A stretch of DNA of 64,000 nucleotides from an uncultured Clostridia bacterium (GCA_944386365.1 CALXAT010000001.1:1-64000); one strand, 5' to 3'; positions 49,977 to 59,570 are shown, numbered from the stretch's first letter. Program-made: numbers and translations. Notes: a model not told the origin generated them from the sequence alone.

Positions 49977-52010
49977 ATGAAATTTACAAAGGAAGATTTA
50001 AATTTAGAGACAGGAATCCAAAAAGAATGGATCATTACAAATGGAATAGGTGGTTTTGCATCTTCTACCATTATAGGTGCTAATACAAGAAAGTATCATG
50101 GATTATTAATAGCACCTTTAAATCCACCAGCTAGTAGATATCTAATTTTATCTAAATTGGATGAATCTATTGAGGCAAATGGAAAAAAATATGATTTATA
50201 TACAAACATATGTGAATCTTATATTTCTCATGGATACAAATATCAAGAAGAATTTGAAAAAGATTATTTTCCTACTTTTCGATATAAAGTAGCAGGAATA
50301 GAAATAGAAAAGAGCATATGTATGGAATATAATGAAAATACGGTAGGTGTTTATTATAAAATAAAGAATGGAAGATATAAAACAAAATTAACACTAGCAC
50401 CAATTGTTAATTTTAGAGATTTTCATACAATGAGCACAGGACATAATTTCCATATTAGACAACAAGTAAATGGTACTAAAGTAAAATTAATAATAGATGA
50501 TAAATCACAAACACCAGTCTATATGCATTTGTCAGAAGGAACTTATACACCTCATGAAAATGATGATTTTCATAAGATGTTTTATGTTGAAGAAGAAAAA
50601 CGAGGATTTTATCCTGAAGAAAACCATGCAGTTCCAGGTGTGTATAAAGTAGAATTAAAATCTAACGAAGAAAAAGAAATTTCCTTTATTTGTTCATTAC
50701 AAGAAAATATAGAAGAAAAAGATGTAAAAATGCTAATGAATAGAGAAATGGAAAGAATTGATAAAGATATAGAAAATACAGGTTTAATAGCTGAAAAAGA
50801 AAACAAAACAAAAAAAGAATTAAATAGAGATGAATTAATCAAAACCTATTTAAAAGCAGTTGATAATTTTATTGTATATAGACCAAATTTTAGATTACAT
50901 ACGATTATTGCAGGCTATCCATGGTTTTTAGATTGGGGAAGAGATACATTAATTGCTTTTGAAGGTCTATTACTTGTTACAAAGAAGTTTGATATTGCAA
51001 GAGAGGTATTATTAACGATGGTAAGAGATATCAAATATGGATTAGTTCCTAATGGATATTCTGGATATGATAATCGACCATTATATAATAGTGTGGATGC
51101 TTCCTTATTGCTATTTGAACAAGTACAAAAATACTTGGAATATACAAGAGATTATAGATTTGTCAAAGAAAATATTTATTCTAAATTAGAGGATATTATT
51201 AAAAACTATGTTGAAGGAAATAATGTAGATGGAAATAATATTTATTTAGACAGAGATGGATTGATCGTTTCTGGTACGGATGATACACAAAATACTTGGA
51301 TGGATGCAAAAGTAGGAAATATGGCTGTTACACCAAGAAATGGAAAAGCAGTTGAAATAAATAGTTTGTGGTATAATGCCAATATGATAATGGCAAATTT
51401 AACATTGCGAATTGGTGATTTATTACAGATAAAGAAATATAAAGATTTAGCAAAAAAATGCAAAAAAGCATTTGAAGAAAAATTTTATAATCCAAAAACA
51501 AAATGTCTATATGATGTTTTAGGGGATGATAAAATAAGACCAAACCAATTATTTGCTTTAAGTTTAACATATCCTGTCATTGATGTAGACTCAGAAATCG
51601 CTAAAAATATAATAAATGTTGTAGAAAAGAAATTGTTAAATAGCTATGGACTAAAAACACTAGCAAAAGGTGAAGAAAATTATGTAGAAGTTTATGAAGG
51701 CGACAGTTTTAAAAGAGACACGAGTTATCATCAAGGAATTACTTGGCCATGGTTATTAGGATTATATTATAATGCACTTGTCAATATGAAGGCTAAAGCA
51801 AAAGATGAAGAAAAAGAAGCATTAGAAACGAAAATAGAAAAATTTGTAGAGAAAACCAATAAAACTTTTAAGAAAGAAATTAATGAAAATGGTTGTATTG
51901 GAAGTATTTCAGAATTATATGATTCTGTAAAACCACAATTACCAAAAGGTGCTATTGCACAAGCTTGGAGTGTGGCAGAAGTATTTAGAATTATTATGCA
52001 TCATAAATAA
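49977..52010 (+). CDS. glycogen debranching enzyme (amylo-alpha-1,6-glucosidase)
   Basis: 677 residues. The N-terminal GDE_N_bis beta domain begins EWIITNGIGGFASSTIIGAN and contains RKYHGLLIAPLNPPASRYL. The C-terminal (alpha/alpha)6 barrel has AGYPWFLDWGRDTLIAFEGL (catalytic region), DASLLLFEQVQKYLEYTRDY, DGLIVSGTDDTQNTWMDAKV and YHQGITWPWLLGLYYNALVN. It hydrolyses alpha-1,6 branch points of glycogen. Starts 15 bp after yvcK with CGGAGG, so it may share that operon. Confidence 0.93.
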   Translation: MKFTKEDLNLETGIQKEWIITNGIGGFASSTIIGANTRKYHGLLIAPLNPPASRYLILSKLDESIEANGKKYDLYTNICESYISHGYKYQEEFEKDYFPTFRYKVAGIEIEKSICMEYNENTVGVYYKIKNGRYKTKLTLAPIVNFRDFHTMSTGHNFHIRQQVNGTKVKLIIDDKSQTPVYMHLSEGTYTPHENDDFHKMFYVEEEKRGFYPEENHAVPGVYKVELKSNEEKEISFICSLQENIEEKDVKMLMNREMERIDKDIENTGLIAEKENKTKKELNRDELIKTYLKAVDNFIVYRPNFRLHTIIAGYPWFLDWGRDTLIAFEGLLLVTKKFDIAREVLLTMVRDIKYGLVPNGYSGYDNRPLYNSVDASLLLFEQVQKYLEYTRDYRFVKENIYSKLEDIIKNYVEGNNVDGNNIYLDRDGLIVSGTDDTQNTWMDAKVGNMAVTPRNGKAVEINSLWYNANMIMANLTLRIGDLLQIKKYKDLAKKCKKAFEEKFYNPKTKCLYDVLGDDKIRPNQLFALSLTYPVIDVDSEIAKNIINVVEKKLLNSYGLKTLAKGEENYVEVYEGDSFKRDTSYHQGITWPWLLGLYYNALVNMKAKAKDEEKEALETKIEKFVEKTNKTFKKEINENGCIGSISELYDSVKPQLPKGAIAQAWSVAEVFRIIMHHK

Positions 52011-52014
52011 AAAA

Positions 52015-52048
52015 TAGGGAATTAGATATATTTCTAATTCCCATTTTA
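52015..52048 (+). terminator. terminator after the debranching enzyme gene
   Basis: GGGAATTAGA pairs with TCTAATTCCC around a 6-nt loop, then ATTTTA. Confidence 0.75.
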
Positions 52049-52064
52049 AATGTAAAAAGAATAG

Positions 52065-52092
52065 TTGAAATTTAAGAATTTTATGATATAAT
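52065..52092 (+). promoter_or_regulatory. promoter of ruvC
   Basis: TTGAAA (52065-52070), 16-nt spacer, TATAAT (52087-52092). Confidence 0.65.
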
Positions 52093-52125
52093 GTGAACAG
52101 AAATTCGAAAGAAAAGGAGAAAAAT

Positions 52126-52611
52126 ATGAGAATATTAGGCGTTGACCCTGGATTTGCCATAACAGGATATAGTATAATCGATTATATAGGAAATAAGTTT
52201 CATTTAGAAACTTCTGGTGCTATATTAACAGAAGCACATACATCTTTTCCATTAAGATTAGAAAAAATTAACAAAGAACTAGATAATATTATCAAAACAT
52301 ATAAACCAGATGCAATGGCGATAGAAGAACTATTTTTCAATAATAATGCCAAAACGGCAATCAATGTTGCACAAGCAAGAGGTGTTATATTAATAACTGC
52401 AAGGCAAAATAATTTAAATATATATGAATATACACCTTTACAGGTAAAACAAGCTGTTACAGGATATGGAAGAGCAGATAAAATACAAGTACAAAGAATG
52501 GTAAAAATGATTTTAAATGAGGAAAAATTACCTAAATTAGACGATATTACAGATAGTATGGCAATGGCAATTTGTCATGCACATTCCTCTAAATTTGCGC
52601 AAAAGTTATAG
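52126..52611 (+). CDS. ruvC: crossover junction endodeoxyribonuclease RuvC
   Basis: Holliday-junction resolvase. 161 residues. The four acidic catalytic positions are visible: MRILGVDPGFAITGYS (Asp7), MAIEELFFNNNAKTAINVAQ (Glu), and DDITDSMAMAICHAH (two Asp). ATG 52126 is chosen because AAAGGAG lies just upstream; the frame opens 11 codons earlier. ruvA and ruvB do not follow; holA does. Confidence 0.96.
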   Translation: MRILGVDPGFAITGYSIIDYIGNKFHLETSGAILTEAHTSFPLRLEKINKELDNIIKTYKPDAMAIEELFFNNNAKTAINVAQARGVILITARQNNLNIYEYTPLQVKQAVTGYGRADKIQVQRMVKMILNEEKLPKLDDITDSMAMAICHAHSSKFAQKL

Positions 52612-52640
52612 TAATAAAAAGAACTTTATGGGAGGCCTTT

Positions 52641-53666
52641 ATGATAAAAATAGAAGAGCTAGAAAAAGAATTAAATCAAGGAATATTAAGAAATCTCTAT
52701 GTTTTATATGGAGAAGAATTATTCTTATTAGAAAATGCATTAAAAAAAATAAAGCATCTATTTGGTGAATGTATTAAAGGCATTAATTATATTCCAATAG
52801 ATGATACAAATATTGGAGAAATTATATCAGATATCGAAACACCAGCATTTGGCTATGAAAAAAAATTAATTATTGTTAGGAATTCTGGAATACTAAAAAA
52901 AGAAGGAAAAAGAAAAAATGCAGAACTTGAAAAAGTAAGAAATAGATTGACAGTATATTTAGAAGAAAATAGTAAACTAGTAGCCCAAAGTGTTGTTTTA
53001 GTTTTTATAGAAGCAGATATAGATAATAAAAGTAAGTTATATAAAACAATAGAAAAGTTAGGTGTTGTTTGCAATTTTGAATATCAAAAACCGATCCAAA
53101 TAGAAAAAAGAATGAAAGCAATTTGCCATGGATACAAAGTAAATATAACAGATGCAAATTTAAGATATTTTATAGAATCTTGTGGTACCAATATGCAAGA
53201 ACTAATAAATGAAATTAGAAAACTCATTGAATATGCTGGAGAAAATGGAACCATTCAAAAAGAAGATATTGATAGTTTATGTATAAAAAAATTAGAAAGT
53301 GTTATATTTGATTTAACCGATAATTTAGGAAAAAAACAAATAGATAAAGCTCTACAAGTATTAAATAACTTATTATATGCAAAAGAACCAATACAAAAAA
53401 TATTAATTACGTTATATAACCATTTTAAAAAGTTGTATTTGACGAAAATAGCCATAAAGTATAATAAAGATATTATAACCAGCTTAAATTTAAGACCAAA
53501 CCAAACATTTTTAGTAAATAAATATAAGATGCAAGCAAAATATTTTGCGGAAAAAGAACTAAAAGCCATATTACAAAATTTAAGAGATTTAGATTATCAT
53601 TATAAAATTGGTCTAATTGATTTACAAGTAGGATTAGAGTCAATACTTTGTCGATATTGTTCTTAA
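52641..53666 (+). CDS. holA: DNA polymerase III subunit delta
   Basis: Clamp-loader subunit that opens the beta clamp. 341 residues, normal length. N-terminal YVLYGEELFLLENALKKIKH (the family LYGeE.flleeal pattern), YEKKLIIVRNSGILKK, then SCGTNMQELINEIRKLIEYA and a helical collar domain with AKEPIQKILITLYNHFKKLY. It starts 29 bp after ruvC with GGGAGG. Confidence 0.92.
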   Translation: MIKIEELEKELNQGILRNLYVLYGEELFLLENALKKIKHLFGECIKGINYIPIDDTNIGEIISDIETPAFGYEKKLIIVRNSGILKKEGKRKNAELEKVRNRLTVYLEENSKLVAQSVVLVFIEADIDNKSKLYKTIEKLGVVCNFEYQKPIQIEKRMKAICHGYKVNITDANLRYFIESCGTNMQELINEIRKLIEYAGENGTIQKEDIDSLCIKKLESVIFDLTDNLGKKQIDKALQVLNNLLYAKEPIQKILITLYNHFKKLYLTKIAIKYNKDIITSLNLRPNQTFLVNKYKMQAKYFAEKELKAILQNLRDLDYHYKIGLIDLQVGLESILCRYCS

Positions 53667-53690
53667 ATATAAGATAAAGAGGATAAAAGA

Positions 53691-54800
53691 ATGAATCAAT
53701 ATGAAAGAGAAAATGTAGAACAAATAAAAAGTGAAATAAAAGCATATGAAGAAAAGAATGGGAAAATGTCAAAAGAAAAAAAGGCATATTATATTTATCA
53801 CAGAATGGGACAAATTTATTCCTATAAAGAAGCATGGTTATTGTATCCAAAAGAAAATAAGACTTTACAAGACTACAAAAATAGAATTCAATTATATAGA
53901 GAAGGAACAACAAAAGAAGGAGATGCTTTATGTGTAGACATGAATAGAGGCTGTGTTGATTTTATGAGGGAAGAAGGGATTCATGCGTTTTTATATTTTA
54001 TAGACGAAAGAGATCCTTTATCACATGCTGATGGTAGCTTTGAAGTAGATGGAAAATATTATTTTTTTAATCTGACAAGTGATGTTATGAAAATACAAAC
54101 AGGTATGAGAACACGAAATTTTGGAATTCCTCAGGAAAGACTAGAACAAAATTTTTTTAATCATGATCCACATCAAGATATAAGATTCCATTTATATAGA
54201 ATGAATGAACAGAATAATGGAGAAAAATTTTCAGAAATTCCAGAAGAAACCATACAAGAATGGGATAAAGAATTTGGTTTTTCATATAAAGGGTTATACA
54301 CCAATGATATATTAGACATGATGAAAAAGGAAAGTTTTGATAAAAAATTTATGGAAGCATTTTTTGAAACAAAACAACCAGATGAATTAGTACAAAGAAA
54401 ATTTGAATTTGTTATGAAATATGTGGGCATTATTGGAGCAAGACAAAAAAGGAGAGTAGGAAATATAGAATCATTACAATATTATTTAAAACTTTCAGAT
54501 AATATTTTAACCAAAGAAGAAATGGAAAATTATATAGAAATGTGTAAGGGATTTGTAGAAGAAGAAACAAGAAAAGCAAAAAATATAGTGGTTATCAAAA
54601 AGAAAAATGAAAATATATATTATTTATATAATTCAGAAAAACAAATTTATGAAAAAATAGAAAAAGAAACATTAATAAAACAAGGAATTCAATATATGGA
54701 TAGAGGAACCAGAACGACAAAACCAATTGAGACATATATAAAAGAAAAGGAAGAAAGATTGCATAAAAATAAAATAAATTCAGGAGAAATAGAAATATAA
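53691..54800 (+). CDS. transglutaminase-like cysteine-protease-fold protein (369 aa)
   Basis: Not a named family, but residues 76-131 follow the transglutaminase/cysteine-protease core: EGDALCVDMNRGCVDFMREE, GIHAFLYFID, then HADGSFEVDGKYYFFNLTSD. By pattern Cys81 is the nucleophile and His112 the base; the usual Asp of the LDPT segment is Asn127. The rest is helical, with a lysine-rich end. No signal peptide. It begins 24 bp after holA and is followed by sleB, so a wall or spore role is possible, but that is inference. Confidence 0.55.
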   Translation: MNQYERENVEQIKSEIKAYEEKNGKMSKEKKAYYIYHRMGQIYSYKEAWLLYPKENKTLQDYKNRIQLYREGTTKEGDALCVDMNRGCVDFMREEGIHAFLYFIDERDPLSHADGSFEVDGKYYFFNLTSDVMKIQTGMRTRNFGIPQERLEQNFFNHDPHQDIRFHLYRMNEQNNGEKFSEIPEETIQEWDKEFGFSYKGLYTNDILDMMKKESFDKKFMEAFFETKQPDELVQRKFEFVMKYVGIIGARQKRRVGNIESLQYYLKLSDNILTKEEMENYIEMCKGFVEEETRKAKNIVVIKKKNENIYYLYNSEKQIYEKIEKETLIKQGIQYMDRGTRTTKPIETYIKEKEERLHKNKINSGEIEI

Positions 54801-54867
54801 AATGTATAATAAATCCTAAATATGCTAAAAATAACTGTAAGATATTTTTAGTAATAGGTGATTTATA

Positions 54868-55560
54868 ATGAGAATAAAAAATAAAAGAAAAGTATTATTG
54901 ATTTTAATAATGTCTTTAACTATGATAGGAATTATGTTTTATATATTTTCTAGAAATGATGAAGTAGAAGCTTTATCCAAATATGGTTCCAGAGGAGACG
55001 AAGTAACGCAAATCCAAACAAAGCTAAAACGATGGGGATATTATAATGGAAATATAGATGGCATATATGGAAGTCAAACACAAGAAGCAGTTAGATATTT
55101 TCAAAGAAAAAATGGACTAACAGTAGATGGAATTGCAGGACCGAAAACATTGGCAGCAATGGGAATAACTAGTTCATCATCAGGTTCATCATCATCTTCT
55201 TCAAGCAATTCCAGTAATGTTAACTTGTTAGCAAAATTAATATATGGAGAAGCGAGGGGAGAACCCTATACAGGACAAGTTGCAGTAGGTGCAGTGGTTA
55301 TGAATCGAGTAAAAAGTAGTTCATTTCCCAATAGTATTTCCGGTGTCATCTATCAATCAGGAGCATTTGATGCTGTAAGAGATGGACAAATTAATTTAAC
55401 ACCAGATTCGACTGCTAAAAAGGCAGCGCAAGATGCCATTAATGGATGGGATCCTAGCTATGGAGCGATTTATTACTTTAATCCTTCAACAGCAACCAAT
55501 AAATGGATATGGTCAAGACCAATGACAGTAACGATTGGAAGACATAGATTTTGTAAATAA
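54868..55560 (+). CDS. sleB: spore cortex-lytic enzyme-type cell wall hydrolase (SleB-like)
   Basis: 230 residues: an N-terminal signal/anchor helix (VLLILIMSLTMIGIMFYIFS), a PG_binding_1 domain (GSRGDEVTQIQTKLKRWGYY, GIYGSQTQEAVRYFQRKNG), a Ser-rich linker, then the Hydrolase_2 (SleB/CwlJ) domain. That domain starts LLAKLIYGEARGEPYTGQVA (catalytic Glu) with VGAVVMNRVKSSSFPNSISG. In spore formers SleB is a lytic transglycosylase that opens the cortex at germination. Domain order matches SleB rather than CwlJ. Confidence 0.9.
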   Translation: MRIKNKRKVLLILIMSLTMIGIMFYIFSRNDEVEALSKYGSRGDEVTQIQTKLKRWGYYNGNIDGIYGSQTQEAVRYFQRKNGLTVDGIAGPKTLAAMGITSSSSGSSSSSSSNSSNVNLLAKLIYGEARGEPYTGQVAVGAVVMNRVKSSSFPNSISGVIYQSGAFDAVRDGQINLTPDSTAKKAAQDAINGWDPSYGAIYYFNPSTATNKWIWSRPMTVTIGRHRFCK

Positions 55561-55563
55561 GAA

Positions 55564-55598
55564 AGAGACGGCAATACTTTTTAAGGTATGCCGTCTTT
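55564..55598 (+). terminator. terminator after sleB
   Basis: AGACGGCA(A)TAC pairs with GTATGCCGTCT with one bulge, then TTTAAAAAT. Confidence 0.7.
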
Positions 55599-55615
55599 AA
55601 AAATATAAAAAGAAT

Positions 55616-55644
55616 TTGAATATGTAGGAACAGTATGTTAGAAT
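55616..55644 (+). promoter_or_regulatory. promoter of recG
   Basis: TTGAAT (55616-55621), 17-nt spacer, TAGAAT (55639-55644). Confidence 0.6.
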
Positions 55645-55667
55645 GAAGAAAAAAGAGAGGAAGAACC

Positions 55668-57713
55668 ATGATAGATTTAGAAAAAGATGTAAAATATATA
55701 AAAGGTGTTGGACCTAATAGAGTAAAATTATTAAATAAATTAGGGATATTTACATTAAAAGATTTAATTACATATTATCCTAGAACATATGAAGATAGAA
55801 GTAAGCCAAAAAATATTGCAGAATGTATAGATGGGGAAGAAGTATTAATTGAAGCATATGCTAGTGGCAGAGTCAGTGATATACGACTTAGAGGAAAAAC
55901 TATGCAAAAATTAGTGATTAGAGATGAAACAGGTGTAGCAACCGCTGTATGGTTTAATCAAAGTTATTTGAAAAATAAATTTAAACAAGGGGAAAAATAC
56001 ACTTTTTATGGAAAAGTAAATAATTGTTTTGGAAAAATTACAATCAATTCGCCTGTTTTTGATGAAGAAGGCAAAACATCTAATACAGGTAAAATTATAC
56101 CTATATATCCATTAACTTTTAGTTTATCACAAAATACCATTAGAAGAATTATGGAAAATGCTATAAAAGAAGTGGAAAATAACTTAGAAGAAACTTTGCC
56201 AGAATACATATTAAAAGAATATAAACTAGAAGGAATGAATGAAGCAACAAAAAATATACATTTTCCAAAAGATTTTAAAGATTTTAATAAGGCAAGAAAT
56301 CGATTAGTTTTTGAAGAATTATTAACCATGCAGTTAGCTTTATTAGAATTAAAAAACAGTTATATTAATGAAGAAAAAGGAGTAGAGTTTAGTAAAGATG
56401 TACATATGTCAGATATTATTAACAAATTACCTTTCCGCTTAACCAATGCACAAAGAAGAGTACTAGAGGAAATTGATCATGATATGGAATCCGATAAACC
56501 AATGAATCGATTATTACAAGGAGATGTGGGCTCAGGAAAAACGGTTATTGCTATGTGTGCAGCATATAAGGCAGTAAAATGTGGTTATCAAGCAGCTATT
56601 ATGGCTCCTACAGCCATTCTTGCTACACAACATTTAGAGAATTTTAAAAAGATATTTGATCAATTTGACATTAAATGTGAATTATTAATTTCAGCAATGA
56701 CCAAGAAGAAAAAGACAGAATTGTTAGAAAGATTGGCAAATGGAGAAATTGATATTGTTATTGGAACACATGCTTTATTACAAGAAAATGTAACATTTAA
56801 AAATTTAGGATTAGTCGTAACAGATGAACAACACCGTTTTGGTGTAAAGCAAAGAACCACCATCGTAGAAAAAGGACAAAATCCAGATGTATTGGTTATG
56901 ACGGCAACACCAATACCTAGAACATTGGCTTTAATATTATATGGAGATTTGGATATCTCTATTATTGACGAATTACCACCAAATAGGAAAAAGATAGATA
57001 CATTTGCAGTTACAAAAGGAATGGAAGATAGAATTAATAACTTTATAAAAGTACAATTAAAAGAAGGCAGACAAGCATATATTGTATGCCCATTAGTAGA
57101 AGAAAATGAAGAACTGGATTTAAAATCTGTAGAAAAATTATATGAAAAATGTAAAACAGAAATCTTTCCAGAATATAGAGTAGAATACATACATGGAAAA
57201 ATGAAAGCAAAAGATAAAGATGATATCATGATGAAATTTAAAAATAAAGAAATTGATATACTAATTTCAACAACGGTTATTGAAGTAGGTGTAGATGTAC
57301 CAAATGCGAATATCATGGTGATAGAAGATGCACAAAGATTTGGATTGGCACAATTACACCAATTAAGGGGAAGAGTCGGAAGAGGAGAATATAAATCCTA
57401 TTGTATTTTAAAATATGAAGGAAAAAGTGAAACCGTTAGAAAAAGAATGAAAGTTATGTGTGATACTAATGATGGATTTATTATTTCAGAAAAGGATTTG
57501 GAATTAAGAGGTTCTGGAGATTTCTTTGGAACCATGCAACATGGACTTCCTGAATTTAAGATTGCGAATTTATTTGAAGATATGAATATATTAAAAATAG
57601 CACAAGAAGCAGCTATTAAAATTATTGATAAAGATCCTAAGTTAGAAAAAGAGGAAAATGTAAGATTAAAGAGATTAATTAGAGATAAGTTTACAAAGAG
57701 GATAGAGATATAA
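55668..57713 (+). CDS. recG: ATP-dependent DNA helicase RecG
   Basis: Branch-migration helicase for stalled forks. 681 residues, full length. Wedge/OB domain: YIKGVGPNRVKLLNKLGIFT and VIRDETGVATAVWFNQSYLK. Helicase core: LLQGDVGSGKTVIAMCAAYK (Walker A), VVTDEQHRFGVKQR (DEQH), VMTATPIPRTLALILYGDLD, ISTTVIEVGVDVPNANIMVI and HQLRGRVGRGEYKSYCIL. GAGAGGAAGAACC precedes ATG 55668. Confidence 0.97.
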   Translation: MIDLEKDVKYIKGVGPNRVKLLNKLGIFTLKDLITYYPRTYEDRSKPKNIAECIDGEEVLIEAYASGRVSDIRLRGKTMQKLVIRDETGVATAVWFNQSYLKNKFKQGEKYTFYGKVNNCFGKITINSPVFDEEGKTSNTGKIIPIYPLTFSLSQNTIRRIMENAIKEVENNLEETLPEYILKEYKLEGMNEATKNIHFPKDFKDFNKARNRLVFEELLTMQLALLELKNSYINEEKGVEFSKDVHMSDIINKLPFRLTNAQRRVLEEIDHDMESDKPMNRLLQGDVGSGKTVIAMCAAYKAVKCGYQAAIMAPTAILATQHLENFKKIFDQFDIKCELLISAMTKKKKTELLERLANGEIDIVIGTHALLQENVTFKNLGLVVTDEQHRFGVKQRTTIVEKGQNPDVLVMTATPIPRTLALILYGDLDISIIDELPPNRKKIDTFAVTKGMEDRINNFIKVQLKEGRQAYIVCPLVEENEELDLKSVEKLYEKCKTEIFPEYRVEYIHGKMKAKDKDDIMMKFKNKEIDILISTTVIEVGVDVPNANIMVIEDAQRFGLAQLHQLRGRVGRGEYKSYCILKYEGKSETVRKRMKVMCDTNDGFIISEKDLELRGSGDFFGTMQHGLPEFKIANLFEDMNILKIAQEAAIKIIDKDPKLEKEENVRLKRLIRDKFTKRIEI

Positions 57714-57716
57714 CAG

Positions 57717-57745
57717 TTGAGAAATTATGTAAATTATGATATAAT
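57717..57745 (+). promoter_or_regulatory. promoter of the gene at 57827
   Basis: TTGAGA (57717-57722), 17-nt spacer, TATAAT (57740-57745). Confidence 0.7.
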
Positions 57746-57826
57746 AAACTTATGTCTTATGACATGTGTAGGTATTAAAGGGAATTTATTTCCCAGTTTC
57801 AAACAAAAGAAAAAGGAGGGCACATT

Positions 57827-58453
57827 ATGTGCAAAAAAAATTTTTTTATGGAAATGAAACAGCGGAGAGGATATGCAGAAATGCGATTACTTCTTCGGAG
57901 GAGCAATGTAACCTTCAATTGTATGGGAGAACCACTTCTCGAGATTGCTATTATGAGTTACCTGGAAAATCCGACATTAACAGAAAAACAACTTATGCGG
58001 ATTGTAGAGGATAATGCACCAATGCAGATTGCAATTGGTTTACCGGTTTATGGGTTAATTGCAGATTCTTTGCAGAATGTCTATACGCATAAAAGTAAAA
58101 AGCTGGAAAAAGAAGGCGTTGTCATGTTCTATATTTCAAGTATAGCTAATGAAGTTAGAATAAATGCGATGCTTGAAACAAAAGAAGCAGAAGATGAATT
58201 TTTAGCATCGGTAGATGAAAGAGATTTGATGACTGCTGTATGTAAGCGGAGATTATTTAAACCAGACGATAAGTTTAAAGAAATACTTAACCATGTAGCA
58301 GGAAGATATAGATATGATGACATCGATGTTATGATTAGAAATCTGAAAAGATATCTGAAAATCGATGAAAAAATAAGCATAAAAACATCAATAACGAAAA
58401 TCTCTGATTTTGTAGATGAAATATTAAAAGAAAAAGATAATTTGGTTTTCTGA
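57827..58453 (+). CDS. orphan hypothetical protein (208 aa), atypical composition
   Basis: Soluble, helical (MSYLENPTLTEKQLMRIVED, GLPVYGLIADSLQNVYTHKS, ILNHVAGRYRYDDIDVMIRN). No family recognised. The first half has codons such as CGG, CTG, CCG and CTC unusual for this genome, while the last third looks more native. Promoter, AAGGAGG site and terminator are all its own. It belongs to the same style class as the genes at 8731, 22666, 23239, 44144 and 58688. Confidence 0.6.
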   Translation: MCKKNFFMEMKQRRGYAEMRLLLRRSNVTFNCMGEPLLEIAIMSYLENPTLTEKQLMRIVEDNAPMQIAIGLPVYGLIADSLQNVYTHKSKKLEKEGVVMFYISSIANEVRINAMLETKEAEDEFLASVDERDLMTAVCKRRLFKPDDKFKEILNHVAGRYRYDDIDVMIRNLKRYLKIDEKISIKTSITKISDFVDEILKEKDNLVF

Positions 58454-58502
58454 TGTTTCTCATATAATAGATTTCAACTCTTAAGTTTCATTTCTGTAAG
58501 GA

Positions 58503-58537
58503 GAAGGTGTTGCGAGACACCTTTTTCTTTTTGTATA
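58503..58537 (+). terminator. terminator after the gene at 57827
   Basis: AAGGTGT-TGCG-AGACACCTT stem-loop followed by TTTCTTTTT. Confidence 0.85.
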
Positions 58538-58687
58538 ATAGAAAAGAACAAATGTAAAAAAATGTAAATGCAATATATATAAAAAAAAGATTTTCATAAA
58601 AAATAAAAAGAAACAGATGTTAAATATTGTAAAATAAAAAAATAGTCAAGTAAGTAACTTTAGAAACAATCAAAGCTAAGGAGGAAA

Positions 58688-59035
58688 ATGATGACAAAAG
58701 AAGCAGGAGTAATCGCATTAAAAGAAGAAAGTGAAGCTCGGTCAATAACAGCACAATTGGGATTGTGCAGAGAGTTAAAAGGAACGCACATTATTCAAGA
58801 ATTCGTCATTGGAAAAAGGAAAACAGAAAATTTAAGTGATGTAGAAATAGAAATGGTTCTCAACGCCTGGGAAAGTAGACATTATGTACCAAGAGCATTA
58901 TTAACACCAGGTGAGGAAATACAAATATTGGTAGATAATTTAAAATTAACAAAAGAAGAAAAAGAAACAGATGAAGAATTCGACAGAAGAAAAGTGAAAC
59001 ATATTGAAAGATATGTAAGAACAATTCTTGCTTAA
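58688..59035 (+). CDS. orphan hypothetical protein (115 aa)
   Basis: Acidic, soluble (MMTKEAGVIALKEESEARSI, HIIQEFVIGKRKTENLSDVE, RHYVPRALLTPGEEIQILVD). No known family. AAGGAGGAAA precedes ATG 58688. It follows the gene at 57827 after 234 bp that contain its terminator and no other feature I can see. Composition is mildly shifted (CTC, CGC, GCC codons near the start). Confidence 0.6.
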   Translation: MMTKEAGVIALKEESEARSITAQLGLCRELKGTHIIQEFVIGKRKTENLSDVEIEMVLNAWESRHYVPRALLTPGEEIQILVDNLKLTKEEKETDEEFDRRKVKHIERYVRTILA

Positions 59036-59044
59036 AAAGGAAAT

Positions 59045-59095
59045 AAGTCATAGTCTTAGGCGTTAGGGTTATCTTGACGCCTATTGACTTTTTAT
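59045..59095 (+). terminator. terminator after the gene at 58688
   Basis: TAGGCGT pairs with ACGCCTA, extended by AAGTCA/TTGACTT, then T5. Confidence 0.75.
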
Positions 59096-59145
59096 AAAAA
59101 ACATATTAATATATATCTATAAAATAAAAAAGGATGTCGATATAT

Positions 59146-59337
59146 ATGTTTCAACTTATATTAAAATTGATAGGAGTATTGATGGTTTTGGCAGGTGTCA
59201 TTTTAATATATGATGCAAGAATTATCACAAAAAGATTTTTTGGATTTGGAGACCAAAATGAAGGTTCTAGTGGATTAAAAATCTTAGGATTTCTATTAGC
59301 CATTGCTGGTGCTTTGATAATTTATTTTTCCATGTAA
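59146..59337 (+). CDS. small two-helix membrane protein (63 aa)
   Basis: Two membrane helices (LILKLIGVLMVLAGVILIYD and LKILGFLLAIAGALIIYFSM) joined by a short polar loop (RIITKRFFGFGDQNEGSSG). Small proteins of this kind are common in Clostridia; function unknown. ATG 59134 falls inside the AAAAGGATG site, so I use ATG 59146. No terminator is seen before tRNA-Leu. Confidence 0.65.
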   Translation: MFQLILKLIGVLMVLAGVILIYDARIITKRFFGFGDQNEGSSGLKILGFLLAIAGALIIYFSM

Positions 59338-59403
59338 AATTATTAAAAACTATTGACAATAAAAATGCTTTTGTGCTAAGATAATTATTGTTAGTTTAAA
59401 TAT

Positions 59404-59487
59404 GCGGATGTGGCGGAACTGGTAGACGCGCTGGTCTTAGGAACCAGTGCCAACGGCGTGGGGGTTCGAGTCCCTTCATCCGCACCA
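59404..59487 (+). tRNA. tRNA-Leu (anticodon UAG)
   Basis: Acceptor GCGGATG pairs with CATCCGC; anticodon loop CTTAGGA gives UAG; class II variable arm; GGTTCGAGTCC T-arm; CCA encoded. No att-like duplication of its 3' end is seen in the window. Confidence 0.97.
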
Positions 59488-59570
59488 ATAAAGGTTTCAA
59501 GCCTTTATGAGAGATTAAATATACAGGAAATTTTATAAATTTTCTAACACTTTTTAGAATTTTAGAAATT

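Noticed and set aside
52577-52768. 63-codon ORF over the ruvC/holA junction
   Set aside because: It overlaps both real genes in another frame and has no ribosome site.
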